DNA from: Xiphophorus maculatus
Taxonomy: Eukaryota; Chordata; Actinopteri; Cyprinodontiformes; Poeciliidae
Assembly (NCBI RefSeq): GCF_002775205.1
Contig: NC_036453.1
Span: 15,189,594-15,253,593 of the forward strand
DNA: 64,000 nt
Reading direction: 5' to 3'
The notes under the pieces were generated by a model that saw nothing but the letters and a program-made list of their open reading frames with translations, did not search any database and was not told the origin of the DNA. Below are positions 11,958 to 24,890 of this stretch, piece after piece (within the stretch, counting starts at the first letter, position 1; the number at the start of each line of letters is the position of its first letter). Made by a program: the position numbers and the translations under genes.

Positions 11958-14900
11958 CTACGAGGTGGCAGCTTGTTTGTTGCGGAACGTCTCAAAGAAT
12001 GCCATCATCCCTTTCCTCACATTGCTGCTGCTGCCCTTTGGCATCGGCACCAACGTGGTGCTGCTGCTGCTGTTTCCATGGTGATGGGATGTCAACGGGG
12101 GAAAGGCGACGCCGTCCATGGAGTTGGCTCGTTTCACCTTGGATGGAGTTGCACGCCAAGATTTGGTTCTGGGAGGCGGAGTCTGAGCCACCAGACACTT
12201 CTGGTATTGGAGCTGATGGGAGGAGACAATGAGATGATCCACCAGCAGGAGGCGACAACACAATGACTACAAAACACATGAATGACCACACAGTGTTGGG
12301 CATCCCAGGCAATTCAGGGTGGGATTACTATTCACATCCAGCCTGAAGGGGCTCAGATGTTTTCGCTTCATCATTTACTTTTCAGGCTTCCTCGAGTTTT
12401 CTTTCTCTGATATAAAAATTTTGTTTGATAATCTGAAATGTTTCAGTGAGACAAGAAAGCAAAAACAGAATAAATCTGCAAGGGAGTGAATACTTTTTCA
12501 CAGCTCTATAGCCATCAGTTGCAGCCTGATGACATCTTACTTTGCTTGTTTGCAGTCAAAGGGAGATAGCTCCCCCTGTGGTGATAAACAGTACTGCTAA
12601 GGATGGAAACTAATTCACAGCTCAGTTTGTTAAACCTCCAATCAGTCAGATAATAATACGCAATAATACCAGCAGTACTATTAGTAGTACTATCAGTGGT
12701 ACTATCAGCAGTATATCAGTAGTACTATCACTGTAATATGGCCCCTAACTTCTGCAGGAGGAAACAGGAAGGCCTCCAGCTTCTCTCTAAGGGTGATTAT
12801 ATTTTTCTGTCTGAATTTCACAGATACTAAAATGTGAAAGTCTTTAGCTGTGTTCTGATTCCCTGTAAAAGCTCATAATCCTCAACGTCCTCCCCCTCCT
12901 CATCATCTTTCCCAAATAACCATCATCATCATCATCATCATCCTCATCCTCACCATGCACGCCGCCTGGACGGCCTCAGAGATGATCCCTGCGTCCGGTT
13001 CACACCAGAACACGTGACACTCGAACTGCTGCGTCCCAGCGTCCACGATGACAGCGAAGGTGTGGCTGTCATGGCCGACACCCAGGAAGGTGAGGAATCG
13101 CACCTGGCATTCCCAGAGTGGCTCGTCTCCATCCTGCTGGCAACCAGCAACAGTTAGACTGGTGAGGCGACATATTACCTGAGCTCCACCAGCGGTGAGG
13201 ACGGTACCTCCCCCTTCCACAGAGACAGAACCCTGTCGCTGATGTGGATCACCGTTGGCTCCCAGTCGTCACGGTCTGTGGAGTTCATGATGCTTTCGAT
13301 GGCTCTGTTCAACACCTCCATACCTGCAGAACAGCAGGTGGTCCAGCGGGTTGGTTACAAAACTCCCCTTTATTCAGAACTGGGTCTACTGATCGGGATC
13401 AGCAGAGGCCTTGTCCACACGTAGCTTTTATACAAACAAATCTGTCACATTTGATAAAAAGTCATATCTTACAGATCAGTGTCAAAAGTTTTCATCCACA
13501 TGAACAAATCTGCCCTGAGCATTGTCTTAAACATGCCAGACCCATAGGGGGCAGTGTAGCACAAAGCTAAAAATGATAAGCCAATTAGATTGGTTCTAAA
13601 CAACCATGACTTCCTGTCAAACATGCCACCAGGAGGTTCACCTGTAGGTTGAACAACTTTTAAATACAATATTAGAACATAAAGTTGATAAAAACACAAG
13701 ACGATATAGACTGGGAAACCGAGTAAGTTGATATATTGCCATAATATCTGTTGTAGACTGTAATGTGTCAATACTAAGACTCCTTTTTCCCATGAACACA
13801 CAAAGACAGAGTTTTCTCAAACCTCTGTTGTGGTTGGAGTTTTTATAAATAATCATTTTTATTGATATTAACCTGGGTTTTTGTTCAGATGGAAGGACCA
13901 AATGTATGTAAATATTTATGTAGCCTTTGTCTAGGTGTGGATTAGGCCTCAGGCTGCTGAGGAAACTGGGAACCAGATCTTTAGGATATTCTGGAGCTGA
14001 CGACCCAGGGATGATTATCTGATTAGTCGGTTTAACAATCTGGGAACTAAAACAGAGCTACAGAACACCTGGTGGACAATAGGTGAGTCTCTGTCCTACC
14101 CATGGCTCTGGACACCGGCAGGTTCCCGATGTACTGGACCTCAAACTTCTGGACCTGCTGCCTCACCACCTCCAGGAACTCCACTGAAACAACAGAGCAT
14201 GGTTACAGAACCTGTAAATGGTACCAGGTGGACCCGGAGAAGGTGAGTCACCTTGTCTGGGCAGGTCTTCAGGTGAGATGCTCTCCATGGTGAGAGAACG
14301 CGACGGTCTCATCAGAGCTTTCTCCGACATCATCTGCATGGAAGAAAGAATTCAGTCAGAACCGAACAGAGCAGGAGGAAACCGTGTTTCCATGATGATC
14401 AGTGAGGAGATAGCAAAAACTGGGTCTAACACAAGGTCCAACAGAACCAGAACCTCCTCCAGCAGGTCCAACAGATCCAGGACCTCCTCCAGCAGAATCA
14501 ACAGACCTTGCTCCAGTTGTTTTGATTGCTGATGTCTCCATTGCAGTAACCTGATGAGCGCCTGCTGCTCTGGAGTTGCTCAGACTGATGGTAATCAGTT
14601 GATCAGTGTCCTGGTTCTGACTCAGCCCACCAAGCTGGACTCAGCTCTTCAGACTTTGGTCTTCATCAGTTCACTAGCAGGGTACTTCAGGCGTTGGAGT
14701 CTCACCTTGGAGCACATTTCGTGCAGCGCGGAGGCGATGGCCTTGGCCGGAGCGTTACAGCGAAACACATGGCACTTCAGGACACAGCTGTCCTTATCGC
14801 CGGCCACGAAGGCGAAGTCCCTGAATGCACCACAAACACACACACAAAGAGCCTGGTGAGCAGCGGCAGCACAGGGGGAAGTCCATGGATGACCCTGACG

Positions 14901-17900
14901 TTCGGCTGTGAGTGTGGAGGGGTTTACCTGTCCCTGCACACATAGGGGTGGGCGTGGCAAAGAAACAGAGAGCAACAATGTTAGAGCGCAAAACACAAAG
15001 GTGAGCTTGATTTGAGCTTCTCAGCATGCAGGAGCAAAGCAGCAGCAGTGAGTCCAGCTTAGCTTAGCAAAATGACTGGGAACACCCTCCTCAGAGGCCG
15101 GACCCGTCCTACAGCTACAGGTGAAACTGACGGGCAGGTCATGAACAGGTGGACTGTCCAAGCTGGGGACAGACGACATGACTGGTTTCTACAGACCGGC
15201 TTTAGTTTCAGCACTCAGGATCAACCAGACCAGATGAATCACTCTGAACTCATCAAACTCTCTGTTTGATGCGTTCTGGAGGTCTGATGGGCCTAACCCA
15301 TCAGCAGGGGGCGCTAAGAGCAGATATTCAAATGGGTTATATTCCTGTTCTGCTGTCGCTACATCCAGGTGGAATGAACTTTCAATGCTAAGCTTTTTAC
15401 TAAGGGACAATAGTATATAGAAAATGGATGGATGGATAAATAAGTGAATTGAATTGAATAGTTTCACTCATCATAAATTAATAAAAAAAGAGAAATAAAA
15501 ATAAAATTACATTATTTTAAATTTGCAAAGTTTATCCTACAGATTTATATAGATCTGATGGTTCCGATCAGATCTGCTATAGTTGAGAGTTTGGGTCATA
15601 ATTTGTTTTAGAACAATTCTCAAAGCTGGTTTTATCATAAACATGTTTTGTGTATAACAAACACTATCATGTCTGGATCACACAAATAAAAATACGTGGC
15701 CTCCAAACAGGCCACGTTTGGAGGCCTTAGACCCGCGGACGTCGCAGGTTCGACTCCCGGTCCCGACGACCTTTGCCGCATGTCCTCCTTCAAAAAATGG
15801 CGCCGGCTCAGCTGGCTGCCTGCAGACACAGCTCCTGTTGTGTGCTGTAACTGCGAAATAATTTCCCTGCTGGGATGAATAAATTAAAAATTAATTAAAC
15901 CTATGAAATGTTTACTTGTTGTTAAAAATGAATTATTTGATTTATTTATAATTTCCTTCATTATTTGCTGTTTTAGTCTGATTTTATCCTGGCATGACTG
16001 TAACTAACAAGCTGAATATTATACTGCCCAGCGCTGTGCATTTGTAATGTCAGATAGCTACACATAACGTTTTTTACTGAAGGCGACTCACAGCACCTGT
16101 CATGTCCCAGCCTCATTCTGATTGGCTGTCAGCAGCACATGTTTACAGTCGTGTCGATGATCTGTTCAGACAACCCAACCGGGTCGCCCCGTATGTTTGT
16201 TTAACCGAGGCCAAGGAACGGTTCCCTTCTTTCGCTAACTCGCCCGCTTGCCTTGCCGATTGACCCAAACTAGAGCGGACTGGTCCAGACTTTGTGGACT
16301 AGTCCAGACTTTCCCCAGCTCAGGACCGGCAGAAAAGTCATGTAGCTTGGCCCCAGCTTAGGTTGAGTCTAGACCAGCGTTCTGCAGGTCCAGTCTTTGA
16401 GTCCCGCTGGAGGTCTGGACCTACAGAACTCTTATCTAGAGTCATAATAATGTAATTGAAGTTGATTCTGAAGTTTTTTTGTTTCGAGCAACCCGGGTCT
16501 GATTAACTCACCTGCCGTTGTTGCAGCCCACGCCCCACACTCGGATGTTGATGATTGGCTGACAATGGAGGGGGCTGTGGTCTAATGGGTCCAATAAGGT
16601 CAAGGTGTCTTTCTTGAGAACCAGCATCATCTCCCGACCCTGTAGGTCAGAACATGCTCTCATAAGCATCTTCCTGCTGACTCCGGTTAGCTTAACCTGT
16701 TCTGGTTTATCAGCATCCAAGGTTGTTAATATAACATTAGTTTAGTGAGCCCCCTAGTGGCTGGTGAGTAGAACATTACGCAGGTGAATGGCATTTTTAA
16801 TCCATGGAGGTGCTGTGAATATGACCAACAATATCAAACTGCAGAACTGCTGTCGTTGCACAGAAATCAAATTCACAGTAAAACCCAGATAAAAACAGGT
16901 GCAGTTCCAGTATACTGCCACTGGATGCAGCTCTCACGTCTCACCTCGCCCCAGGCCCCAGACCTGTCTCTCTGCTCAGGGCTGCCACAGTGAGACAGCT
17001 GCTGGATGACGTTACTGACAGCTAAGCTGCTGCGACCCGGAGACAGATCCTCCTCCTCCACCTGCAGCCAGCCCAGGGAACGAACGGCAAAGCACTGCAG
17101 AGAGGCAGGCGACATCAGATTACTGCTACACAAAACTATGGTGAAGAGAGATTAGAACAGATTAGACCATCAGATTAAATCCTAATGCAGAGGAGGAGCT
17201 AAACTCTTATTCTGGCATCATGCCCTTCATCATCACTTCCATATTATTGTCGGTATATTGGAACAAAAGTACAGTCTTTCATAGAGAAGATCTTTTTGTG
17301 CTACCTTTGAGTCAGGGTCATGGTCTGTGAGATAGTCCTCCTGCCACAAAGACCTGAGGGAAAAGAAGTTCATATAAGCTGTGGAGATGCCGATGATGAC
17401 TGAACAGTAAAGGACGTCAAGACACCATCTGCATAAAACTGCTGGTTTACTAGCATAAACACTTTAGAGCTGCTGGTTACGGGGATGAAGACAAAAACTG
17501 GTGGTTTATGGGAATGTGGAGGTAAAAACTGGTTTATGGGGATGTGGACATAAAAACTACTGGAGAAACAAGTAAAATCGCCTCCACCTCCCAACTACTA
17601 GGACCTGACTGGGCCTGAGGTCCAGATGTGAGGCTAACAGAACATCTGTCTGTCCAGAAGCAACTGTTCAGAAGTTGTTTGACCCCCAGCAAACCTAACA
17701 GATGGACATTCATCCTGAGTTACCATTCCTCAGAGGCTCCCTCCGTGCCTTTGGTGGGACTCTGGTCTCCTGCCTCTTCCTGCTGAAACACCACAGAAGA
17801 AGAGCAGGCTGAGCCACACTGGTGCAACCGGAGAAGCTACAAGAGGAAAACCAGTCAAGTTTCACCTGTGTCTCCAGAGGCTTTAATGTCCCGGTAAGGC

Positions 17901-20900
17901 GGGGGTGCTGCCACTGGGTGGCGCCAGTGGGAACGTGCCAGTAGTAGGTCCCCGTGGAGTCTTTGATTGTCCTCCAGCCAGAGGGAAGGTCTGGATCCAG
18001 GAGGAGGTTCTGGTCTGTCCAGATGTTGTCTGCAGGGACGCAAAAAGCTGTCATCAAACAGACACACCTATCTCTGTCAACGCCCCCTAGAGGCAGCAAT
18101 GCTCCCCACAGGTAACACAGGAGTGAAGTGATGGGTTTTATCAGATCTATTCAAACTGCCTCTATAGCCAGCTGGTTTTGATCTGCAAGTCATTGTAAAA
18201 TAAATATAAAATAAATACATTTACAATATAATTATAGAATTAGTAAATATGTAGTAAAATGAACCATCAAGGAGTTAAATGTTTCAGTTTCTGTGCTTTA
18301 TTTCAGGAAACAAACAGATCAGCTGCTAGAATAAAATTTGCATCACATCTGGAGCCGGTTAAAAACATCCCTGATGATCTCCGCCTGCATTTAAAACAGA
18401 GATTATGCAGCATTTATGGGAAAGATTGTAAGTAAGTAGGTCCTCTTTAACAGATAAAAGCACAGAGACAAAGAATAACAATTAATCCATTATTGAATTG
18501 AAAAAAGAAATATAAATGTTTATGGTCCACGAATCTGGAACCAGAAAAACCGCTGAAACACTGAGCTCATTTAAATCAAGAACAAAACCACTTGTCTAGA
18601 GCTGCCTTTCATTTCTATGAACTGGGACATTGATCGTCATATTTGATGATGACATTTGACAAAATGTAATGTTTATTGTCTCATAACAATAAAATAAATT
18701 CATAATTGGTGACTGAATGATGTTTCATGGTGAACACACTCTAAAATTCCTTGTTGCTGAAATGTGCCGTGTGAATAAACTTAATTTGGGTCTGAGGAGA
18801 AAACCACATATTTACCACTTTTAATCAACAATGTTTATTTTTATCTGTCGTTGCAGGCTTTTAAAACATATTTTAAAAGATCTTTATTATAAATTCCTCT
18901 AAGAGTTTTAAGTCAACTTTCCATCTGTCAGGTTGGTGAAAGATTTATGTTTTAATTGAAGATTTGAACTCAGACTTTCAACAGAAGTAGAGAACTTATT
19001 GATCAGTTTCTTCTGTCCAATCAGTCGCTGGGCTGAAGAGCTCCTGTCCAATCAGCTGTCCGTGTCAGCAGCTCACGCGTTGTTTTTATATTTTGCTGTG
19101 ATCAGATGACATATTGATTCTGATGCCTGCATAAGGACGAAGCAGGAAATTTAACCCTCCTCTTCTTTATGTCCTCCTCGTTGACTCAGCAGTTTCATTC
19201 CCACAGATGAAGGTCACCTTGATCATCGAGGGTCGTTGCTGACTCATCAGAACCATGTTCATCACTCAGGACAGCAGAACCGGCCCAAGGTTAAAGCAGG
19301 TCCTGTTGGAGCCACCAATCACTGCAGCTCCACCTTTACCTCCACTGTTTTTAATGGTCCGTGCTTCACAGCTCACCTGGATTTCTACTTTAACTCAGTT
19401 AGCTTCATAGTTTTTAACAAAAGCATGTTAAAGTCTGTTCTCTCAGTAAAGGACTGTAGAACTGGGTGATGTGCTCTATCTTCCTGATTTGTTAGTCAGA
19501 CCTGTAAAGATGCTGCTGCAGAAATCAATGCCACTAAAGAGAAACGCCTGGATGAGTTTCTCTGATGCTGAGACATTAGTCCTCTGAGCCTGGAAATGTT
19601 CTTCAGCTGAAAGAAGGCCCACTTTGGAACTGTCTTTATGTGGTTCTGAAGGTTCAGGTCAGATTAAACATTGGAGGGTCAGGGTTATTTTACTCTAAAG
19701 CTTAGATTTTAGTTTTAGTTGAATAAATTTAACCAACTAAAACAGACCTGGGACTAAGCATGCTGACAAATGTGACTAACACTAAAGCTAACATTTAGTC
19801 TGACCTGACCCAAACAGAAAAAGGTTCTGTTAGAGTTAACTAGGCCTGTCGCGATAAACGATAAATCGATTAATCGTACGATAAATTAAAGCTATCGACG
19901 TCATTTTAATTATCGGCACTATCGTCTCTTCCGACCTTTTTCTCTTTCAGCTAATGAGACTGAATGAAAAAAGGCTCAACTCCGGTGCTCTCCACTGACT
20001 CCTCCCTTCCTCATTTCCTCAGTGTAAAGCCCAGCGCGCACTATACGATCTTAGAACTGTGGCCGATTGTCGGCCCATTTTCAAAACCTGACAGACCACA
20101 CATTAGCCGACAGAAATCCTTGGTATAACGGTTCGATCGGGTTCGTTCCTGCCGTGTGGTGTCCAACAATGGGCACAAAATAATGGCTACAAGTTCAGTG
20201 AACTAATTTTAAAACCAGGCATTAATCAATGCTTTACTACAATCTACCTGCAATGCATGTGGCTAGTATCAGCGTAAAGTCCTGACTGAATGAAAATCAT
20301 TAGAACCTATTTACGCCACGTTAACGAAGAACAGCTGAAAAGTTACCGGGTTTATCAACTGCGGTAGCAATTTCGCTCCAACTCCTCCTCTTGTCATTTC
20401 TATATTCTTTGCATGTTGAATAAACATTAATGTTGTTTCCACATATCATCTCCAATGTCCGCTGGACTTCGGGTTGCGCCGTGTCAGCTGTTTGGGACGT
20501 AATTTCCCCTCAGAAAACACGGAGGAGAATCCGCGCTTTCTGATTGGCTGCCTGTCACATTCAACAGGCTGCGTTAAGATCCCATTCGGGGAAAAACCCC
20601 TGATTTAGATCGGAGCGGCAACGAGGATCTACGGTAACACACAACACAATCTTAGAAAGACCAATGTTTTAAGATTGTTGTAAGGGGAAAAATAGGATTA
20701 AAAAACCGTGTAGTGTGAAATATTGCATCAGGTAGTCGATGTGCCCATTTTCTCTATTTAAATCTAATTATTACTGAAGGGCAACATAATATACAGACTT
20801 CATAATCTGCACTCTTTTGGTTGAATGCAGTATTTATTTCCACTTTTACTTTATGTTGTTTAGTTTTTTTTTTCCAAGTGAGTTTTTTGTTAATGGAGAC

Positions 20901-22685
20901 TGAGAATCCATTTTATTTTTGTTTTTGGTTGTTTTGTTTATTTTGTTTATCAGTTCAAGTGTTTAGTGTTCTTTTGAAAATAAACTGTATCTATCTTTGG
21001 CAGGAAATAGCATGCATTATTACATCATTTTCAGTGTAAAAAGGTCTTCAAACAATATTATCGTTGATCGTAATAATTTTTGAGACAATTAATCGCTCAG
21101 CAAAATTTGCTATCGTGACAGGCCTAGAGTTAACACATCCTCCGGTGAACGGCGGGTTGGTGGTTTCAGATTAATCTGGTTGAGGTTTCTATTCTGATAG
21201 GACTCGGTTCTGTCTTGTTGACCCGCGGGTCAGGCTGGATTCTGATTTCCTCCTGCAGCAGCGGCTCTCTGAACCCAGATCATGTTGCTGATCCAACATC
21301 ATGTATCAGGACCGGCACCATCGATCTGGTCAAACTGCTGAGCAGGAAGAGATGAAACTGAAGAAGCCGTGAATAATTAATAAACCCTCGGACACACGAA
21401 CCGCTGAATCAGCTGAGAGAGACTAGACATCCTTCATCTCTGTCAGCTGCTGGGCGGAGGCCCGGGTTCTGAATAGAACCAGAACCCTATCCCCCTAGAG
21501 TCTCTGGGTCCAGATTGTTTTAAAGCATCAGCCACTCCAGGCACTGATATCCAGCTCTGATAGGTCCAAACCAGCAGACAGGGACAGACAGCTGGATGTC
21601 CTATGCAGCAGAAACAGGACGACCCATTAAAGGACTCGCCCTCCTCTTCCTCACAAACACTTCCTTGCTCTTCCTGGTCCTCCGGACTCTGAGGGATTTT
21701 GCTGAAGAGCTGCAGGTCCAGAGGCAGAGAGGACTTCAGCTGGACTTCTGGAGGCGGAATCTCTAAAACATTGTCAGAAATAATTAAAACTTTCCATCGA
21801 GTTCTGTCTGGAACTCAAACAGCAGATTCTTTTGAAGTCATAAATCCAATTTCTGCTGATATCAAGTTAAAGACATGACGAAGAGATGCAGAAACTGAGT
21901 ACAGAGTTTCATTACCAGCAGGAAGATGAAGCTGAAGGAGGTTCTAGTTGAGGGCAGAAAATGGATCACAACCAGAACCAGATGTAGAATCAGCTCAGGG
22001 ATGGGAGTAATGTGAGTGATTGGTTAATATAAATCCAGCAGAGAAAACATTCATGCAGCAGAGCAGCAAACTACTGAACTAACAAAGCCGCTTCAGTCAG
22101 GAGTCCTGCAGAGCTCCACAGGTTCTGGTTCTTCTGGACCTTCTTGACAGGTTGTTCATGAGTGGTTCTGATGGGTCGGCCTGCTGGGAAGGCTCACTGT
22201 GGTTCCAGGTGTGAATCCTGGTTCTGACTGAGATTCTCTGGAGTCCAGGACCTCTTAGGTGGTTCTGGAACTGTTTCCAGACTGATGCAAGTCAGACACT
22301 TTGTTTCTTATCAGTTCTAGTTCTGCAGTTTGGTCTTTGATGAGCTGCTTCGGATCTTCATCTTTGTCGAATACTAAACTCAGTTTGACCAAATGAACTC
22401 TGGTCAAACTGCAGGACTTTCTGCCTTTAACTGTGCCACTAGTTGGGATTGAAACTAAAACATCATTGAGCATCTGAGCATTTACACCCAAAAACATCCA
22501 ACATAAGCCCCAACCTGCATCAGGATTAAACATCCATTATGAGGACGGTCCTCATAATGCTGTCCCACGCCCCGGACCTAGGATCAGATGGAAACCTGAA
22601 TGCGTGTGTGTGTGTGTGTGTGTGTATGTGCCTCACCATCATAGTTGACGATGATGATGGCCAGCATGTAATCCTTGCCCATCAT
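11958..22685 (-). CDS. apbb3: Amyloid-beta precursor protein-binding family B member 3 (Fe65-like 2)
   Basis: Cytosolic adaptor of the Fe65 family, which binds APP-type tails. Twelve coding exons keep phase, in transcript order: 22685-22637, 18029-17866, 17782-17724, 17353-17305, 17094-16945, 16639-16512, 14820-14706, 14333-14252, 14183-14100, 13323-13208, 13136-12954, 12212-11958. They total 1434 nt, 477 residues (human about 486). The start [17 protein letters not shown] resembles the human N-terminus. A WW domain (about residues 31-63) contains [22 protein letters not shown]1 spans CFAVRSLGW to [23 protein letters not shown]2 contains [16 protein letters not shown] and [10 protein letters not shown]. 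The tail has LQYQKCLVA and KRANSMDG. All junctions are GT-AG. The start lies in a GAGCCATGATG context, with a second Met immediately after. Intron 1 (4.6 kb) carries a hAT element. Confidence 0.95.
12640..12735. repeat. Short-period tandem repeat in the last apbb3 intron
   Basis: Degenerate units of about 15 bp built on agtactatcagtagt are repeated five to six times. The block sits in the intron between the last two apbb3 coding exons and has no apparent function. Confidence 0.65.
15711..15792 (+). mobile_element. Truncated tRNA-derived SINE copy
   Basis: Shares ccacgtttggaggcctt, the B-box region gtcgcaggttcgactccc and gacctttgccgcatgtc with the complete copy at 61288-61493. It lacks the A-box end and the 3' third. 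Just upstream (about 15698-15708) part of the same sequence appears in reverse orientation, making a small hairpin ggcctccaaac...gtttggaggcc. Lies in apbb3 intron 6. Confidence 0.75.
15856..15897 (+). repeat. Retroposon 3'-tail-like sequence
   Basis: Reads ataatttccctgctgggatg followed by aataaatt. The same sequence recurs in camk2a intron 7 at about 39909-39955, where it ends in ttctattctactctattct. This is the form of a LINE/SINE 3' terminus with simple-repeat tail seen throughout fish genomes. Confidence 0.6.
19841..21126. mobile_element. Non-autonomous hAT DNA transposon with 8-bp target duplication
   Basis: Ends are taggcctgtcgcgata (left) and, reverse-complemented, taggcctgtcacgata (right). 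These are 16-bp terminal inverted repeats with one mismatch, followed by further related cgataaa/cgatta sequence. The flanks are identical: gagttaac at 19833-19840 and at 21127-21134, the 8-bp target-site duplication diagnostic of hAT. The 1286-bp interior has no transposase-like frame, so it is non-autonomous. The intact duplication and near-identical ends suggest a fairly recent insertion in apbb3 intron 1. Confidence 0.9.
22604..22630. repeat. GT/CA microsatellite beside the apbb3 exon 1 donor
   Basis: On the apbb3 strand this is a CA repeat that starts only about ten bases beyond the exon 1 donor (GTGAGGCACATACACACA). CA runs close to 5' splice sites are known intronic splicing elements bound by hnRNP L. 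Confidence 0.8.
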
Positions 22686-23402
22686 GGCTCCACCCTCCCC
22701 GGTGAGTTGCAGTCAGCTGATCAGGCCCAGAGGACGGCTGCTGCAGCCTGTCTCTCCCCCGCTGTCCCGCTGTCTCTGTGGGTGTCTCTCGTCCCGCCGT
22801 CTGCCCTCCTCTCAGACACCATCAGTGTTTCTTCTCCTCCCTTGTTTTGTTCCCCGTCCCGGCGTTTTCTCTGCCTCCTCTCTGCCTCTCTCCTCTCCGT
22901 CTGATGAAGGGTGCTGTTTTCCTCCTCCTCCTGATGATGTCATCACTGCACTCCCTCTCTGCCTCACTCGCCCATCCCTGTAAAAAAATGACTCCACTAC
23001 AGCAAGTTATGCTGAAAGTAAAATCTGTTGGAACATCTTCATCCTGAGGCTGAAGCTGGAACAGGAAATACATCATCATGCTCAGTGGAAGCAATGATGC
23101 GACTCTCAGCAGCGGAGAACCTTGAAGTTCTGATAGACTCATATAAATCCAAATATTTCATTTTGCCTCAGGATGTAGCAAAGTCAGTTTTTGAGTAAAG
23201 ATCACAGGAAAAATCTACAGCTTGAAAAAAAAGCAAGTAACACTAGAATGGCTAGAGTTAGTCCACTTTGACGTATACCTATATCGGCTTCGATAGTCCA
23301 ACTGGCCTGAAGGATTTTCTCTAGCAGGTGCTTTTGTTCTGTAAATAGGGCCATTACCTTATCAGTACCCTGGTAATGGCCTCAACGCATCTCACAGTTG
23401 CA

Positions 23403-23770
23403 CAATTGTTCCTTAGACTTCGACTTCGACTTCGACTGACTTTGTTGTCATTTTCAACAGTATAAAATATGAATATAAATCTAAATATAACATATAAAGT
23501 GCAGGACTGACAGTAAAATAGAAGTTATTTAGCTCTGTACATGTGCAAGGTATAAAGTGGAGACCAGTTTTTGAGTGCAGTCCAGTTAAGAGTTCAGCAG
23601 TCTGATGGCAAGTAGGAAAAAGCTGTTTCGGAACCAGGTGGGCCTGCACCGGATGCTGCAGAACCTCTTTCCAGAGGGCAGCAGGGAGAACAGTCCATGG
23701 TGGGGGTGTGAGGGGTCACTGATGATGTTTCAGCCTCAGGACACGCATCCTGCATCGATGGTTGACCTGA
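23403..23770 (-). mobile_element. Retroposon 3'-end-like repeat (reverse orientation)
   Basis: Begins with a repeated ttcgac tail at 23418-23438, then gactttgttgtcattttcaac. Further on it has gttcagcagtctgatggca and gcaccggatgctgcagaacc, a pattern that recurs in teleost LINE/SINE 3' regions. A second block with the same attgtcattgcactgtcaca layout lies at 52180-52330. Family not assigned. Confidence 0.5.
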
Positions 23771-24048
23771 CACTTCGCCCTTTTGCCTGAGCTGGGTGTG
23801 GAAGGTTGTTGCCGAAGCAGTTTCTCCTTGTGTGCCTTCTTCTCACTCACATGAGAGTTACCGAACTCTTTTGCAGGCTCAACCAGGAAGTCCACCCGTC
23901 TCTCCTGCACCCCAATGCATGCCTGATAAAGCACATGTGCATTCAGTGCTGCCATGTCAATCATGTTTGCCAGGTTTGCTGACCAGCTGTCACATAGTGA
24001 TGGAACTTTGGTCACCCCCCGCAAGATTATGACTGAAATAAATGCCAT
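23735..24048 (-). mobile_element. Possible piggyBac-like transposase C-terminal remnant
   Basis: Minus-strand frame of about 100 codons with NMIDMAALNAHVLYQACIG followed by RRVDFLVEPAKEF and a Cys-containing basic tail. This resembles the '(L)LD(V/M)A..NA(Y/H)(I/V)LY...R..FL..LA.EL' segment near the end of piggyBac-family transposases. No TTAA-flanked terminal repeats were found, and the upstream catalytic part is absent. A DNA-transposon fossil at best. Confidence 0.45.
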
Positions 24049-24799
24049 TAGTTCTTGTGAACTAAATAGGTGAAGCAGTCACCTATTTATCCTCCACAGC
24101 ACAAAAGGCTGCATGCAAATTTGCATGTGCTAAGTCTCCCAGATTTCTTTTGCTTACACTTTTTGCATGATTTTTTTGAGGTGGATCAACACAATTAATT
24201 TGGTTAGTTTATTTCTAAACTGTCATGTTATACCCTCTTAGCTTTATTTCAAAGAGAAACATTACTAATTTCTTTTAGAAAAACCTTTGCATATTTTTTG
24301 AAACAGATTCTATGTTTTGCAAACTCTATGTACATTTGGCAAAATGACCTGGATAATGCAGCACAACATCATGGATCAGCTGCAAAAGGTCACATCTCTC
24401 CAAAAACACTTCATGTATGCTTCAAAACTAAACTGAAGAGCACTACCTACAGGAGACCTGATCTCCTGCTGGTATCATAGATACCCACCCCCAACATGGA
24501 CTATTCACATTCCTACCTTCTGGCCTGACGGTCAACGACCACATTTACAATTGAAGAAGGGATGCTAATTTGAGCCATCAGAGTCGTCAGGGTGGACTCC
24601 GGCCTTTTGGCCCTGTTGAGCCGATATGGGAAGGACTCGAAAACTGTATCATCCTAGTGGTAAAAAACAAAAAATTGTACCTGTGGCCAATATTTTCTAC
24701 TGTAGGAAGACTTTAATGTGTGATGTGACGGTGTTGACCTAATTAAAAATAGAAGGTTTCTATCTACATCAAACAATTATGCTGTGGGGAAGAATTTGC

Positions 24800-24890
24800 A
24801 TGATTTACAAGGGCCACACACAATCAGTTTGGGGACCGCAAATGCCCCCCTGACCACCGTTTTGGACACCCTGATTTAGGTAATGCAGTC
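24800..24890. mobile_element. hAT-type element terminus (relic)
   Basis: Reads gggccacacacaatcagttt, then a ggaccgcaaatgccccc / tttggacaccctga continuation. This matches the style of decayed hAT ends ('gggccgcaaatggcccccgggccgca..ttggacacccctg'). A related scrap with cacatgtggcccccgggcct lies at about 29571-29632, upstream of camk2a. Confidence 0.45.

Noticed and set aside
15696-15878. Small open frame over the truncated SINE in apbb3 intron 6
   Set aside because: Lies in a tRNA-derived repeat; no coding support.
20821-21039. 72-codon hydrophobic frame inside the hAT element
   Set aside because: Low-complexity T-rich sequence without transposase motifs; the element is non-autonomous.
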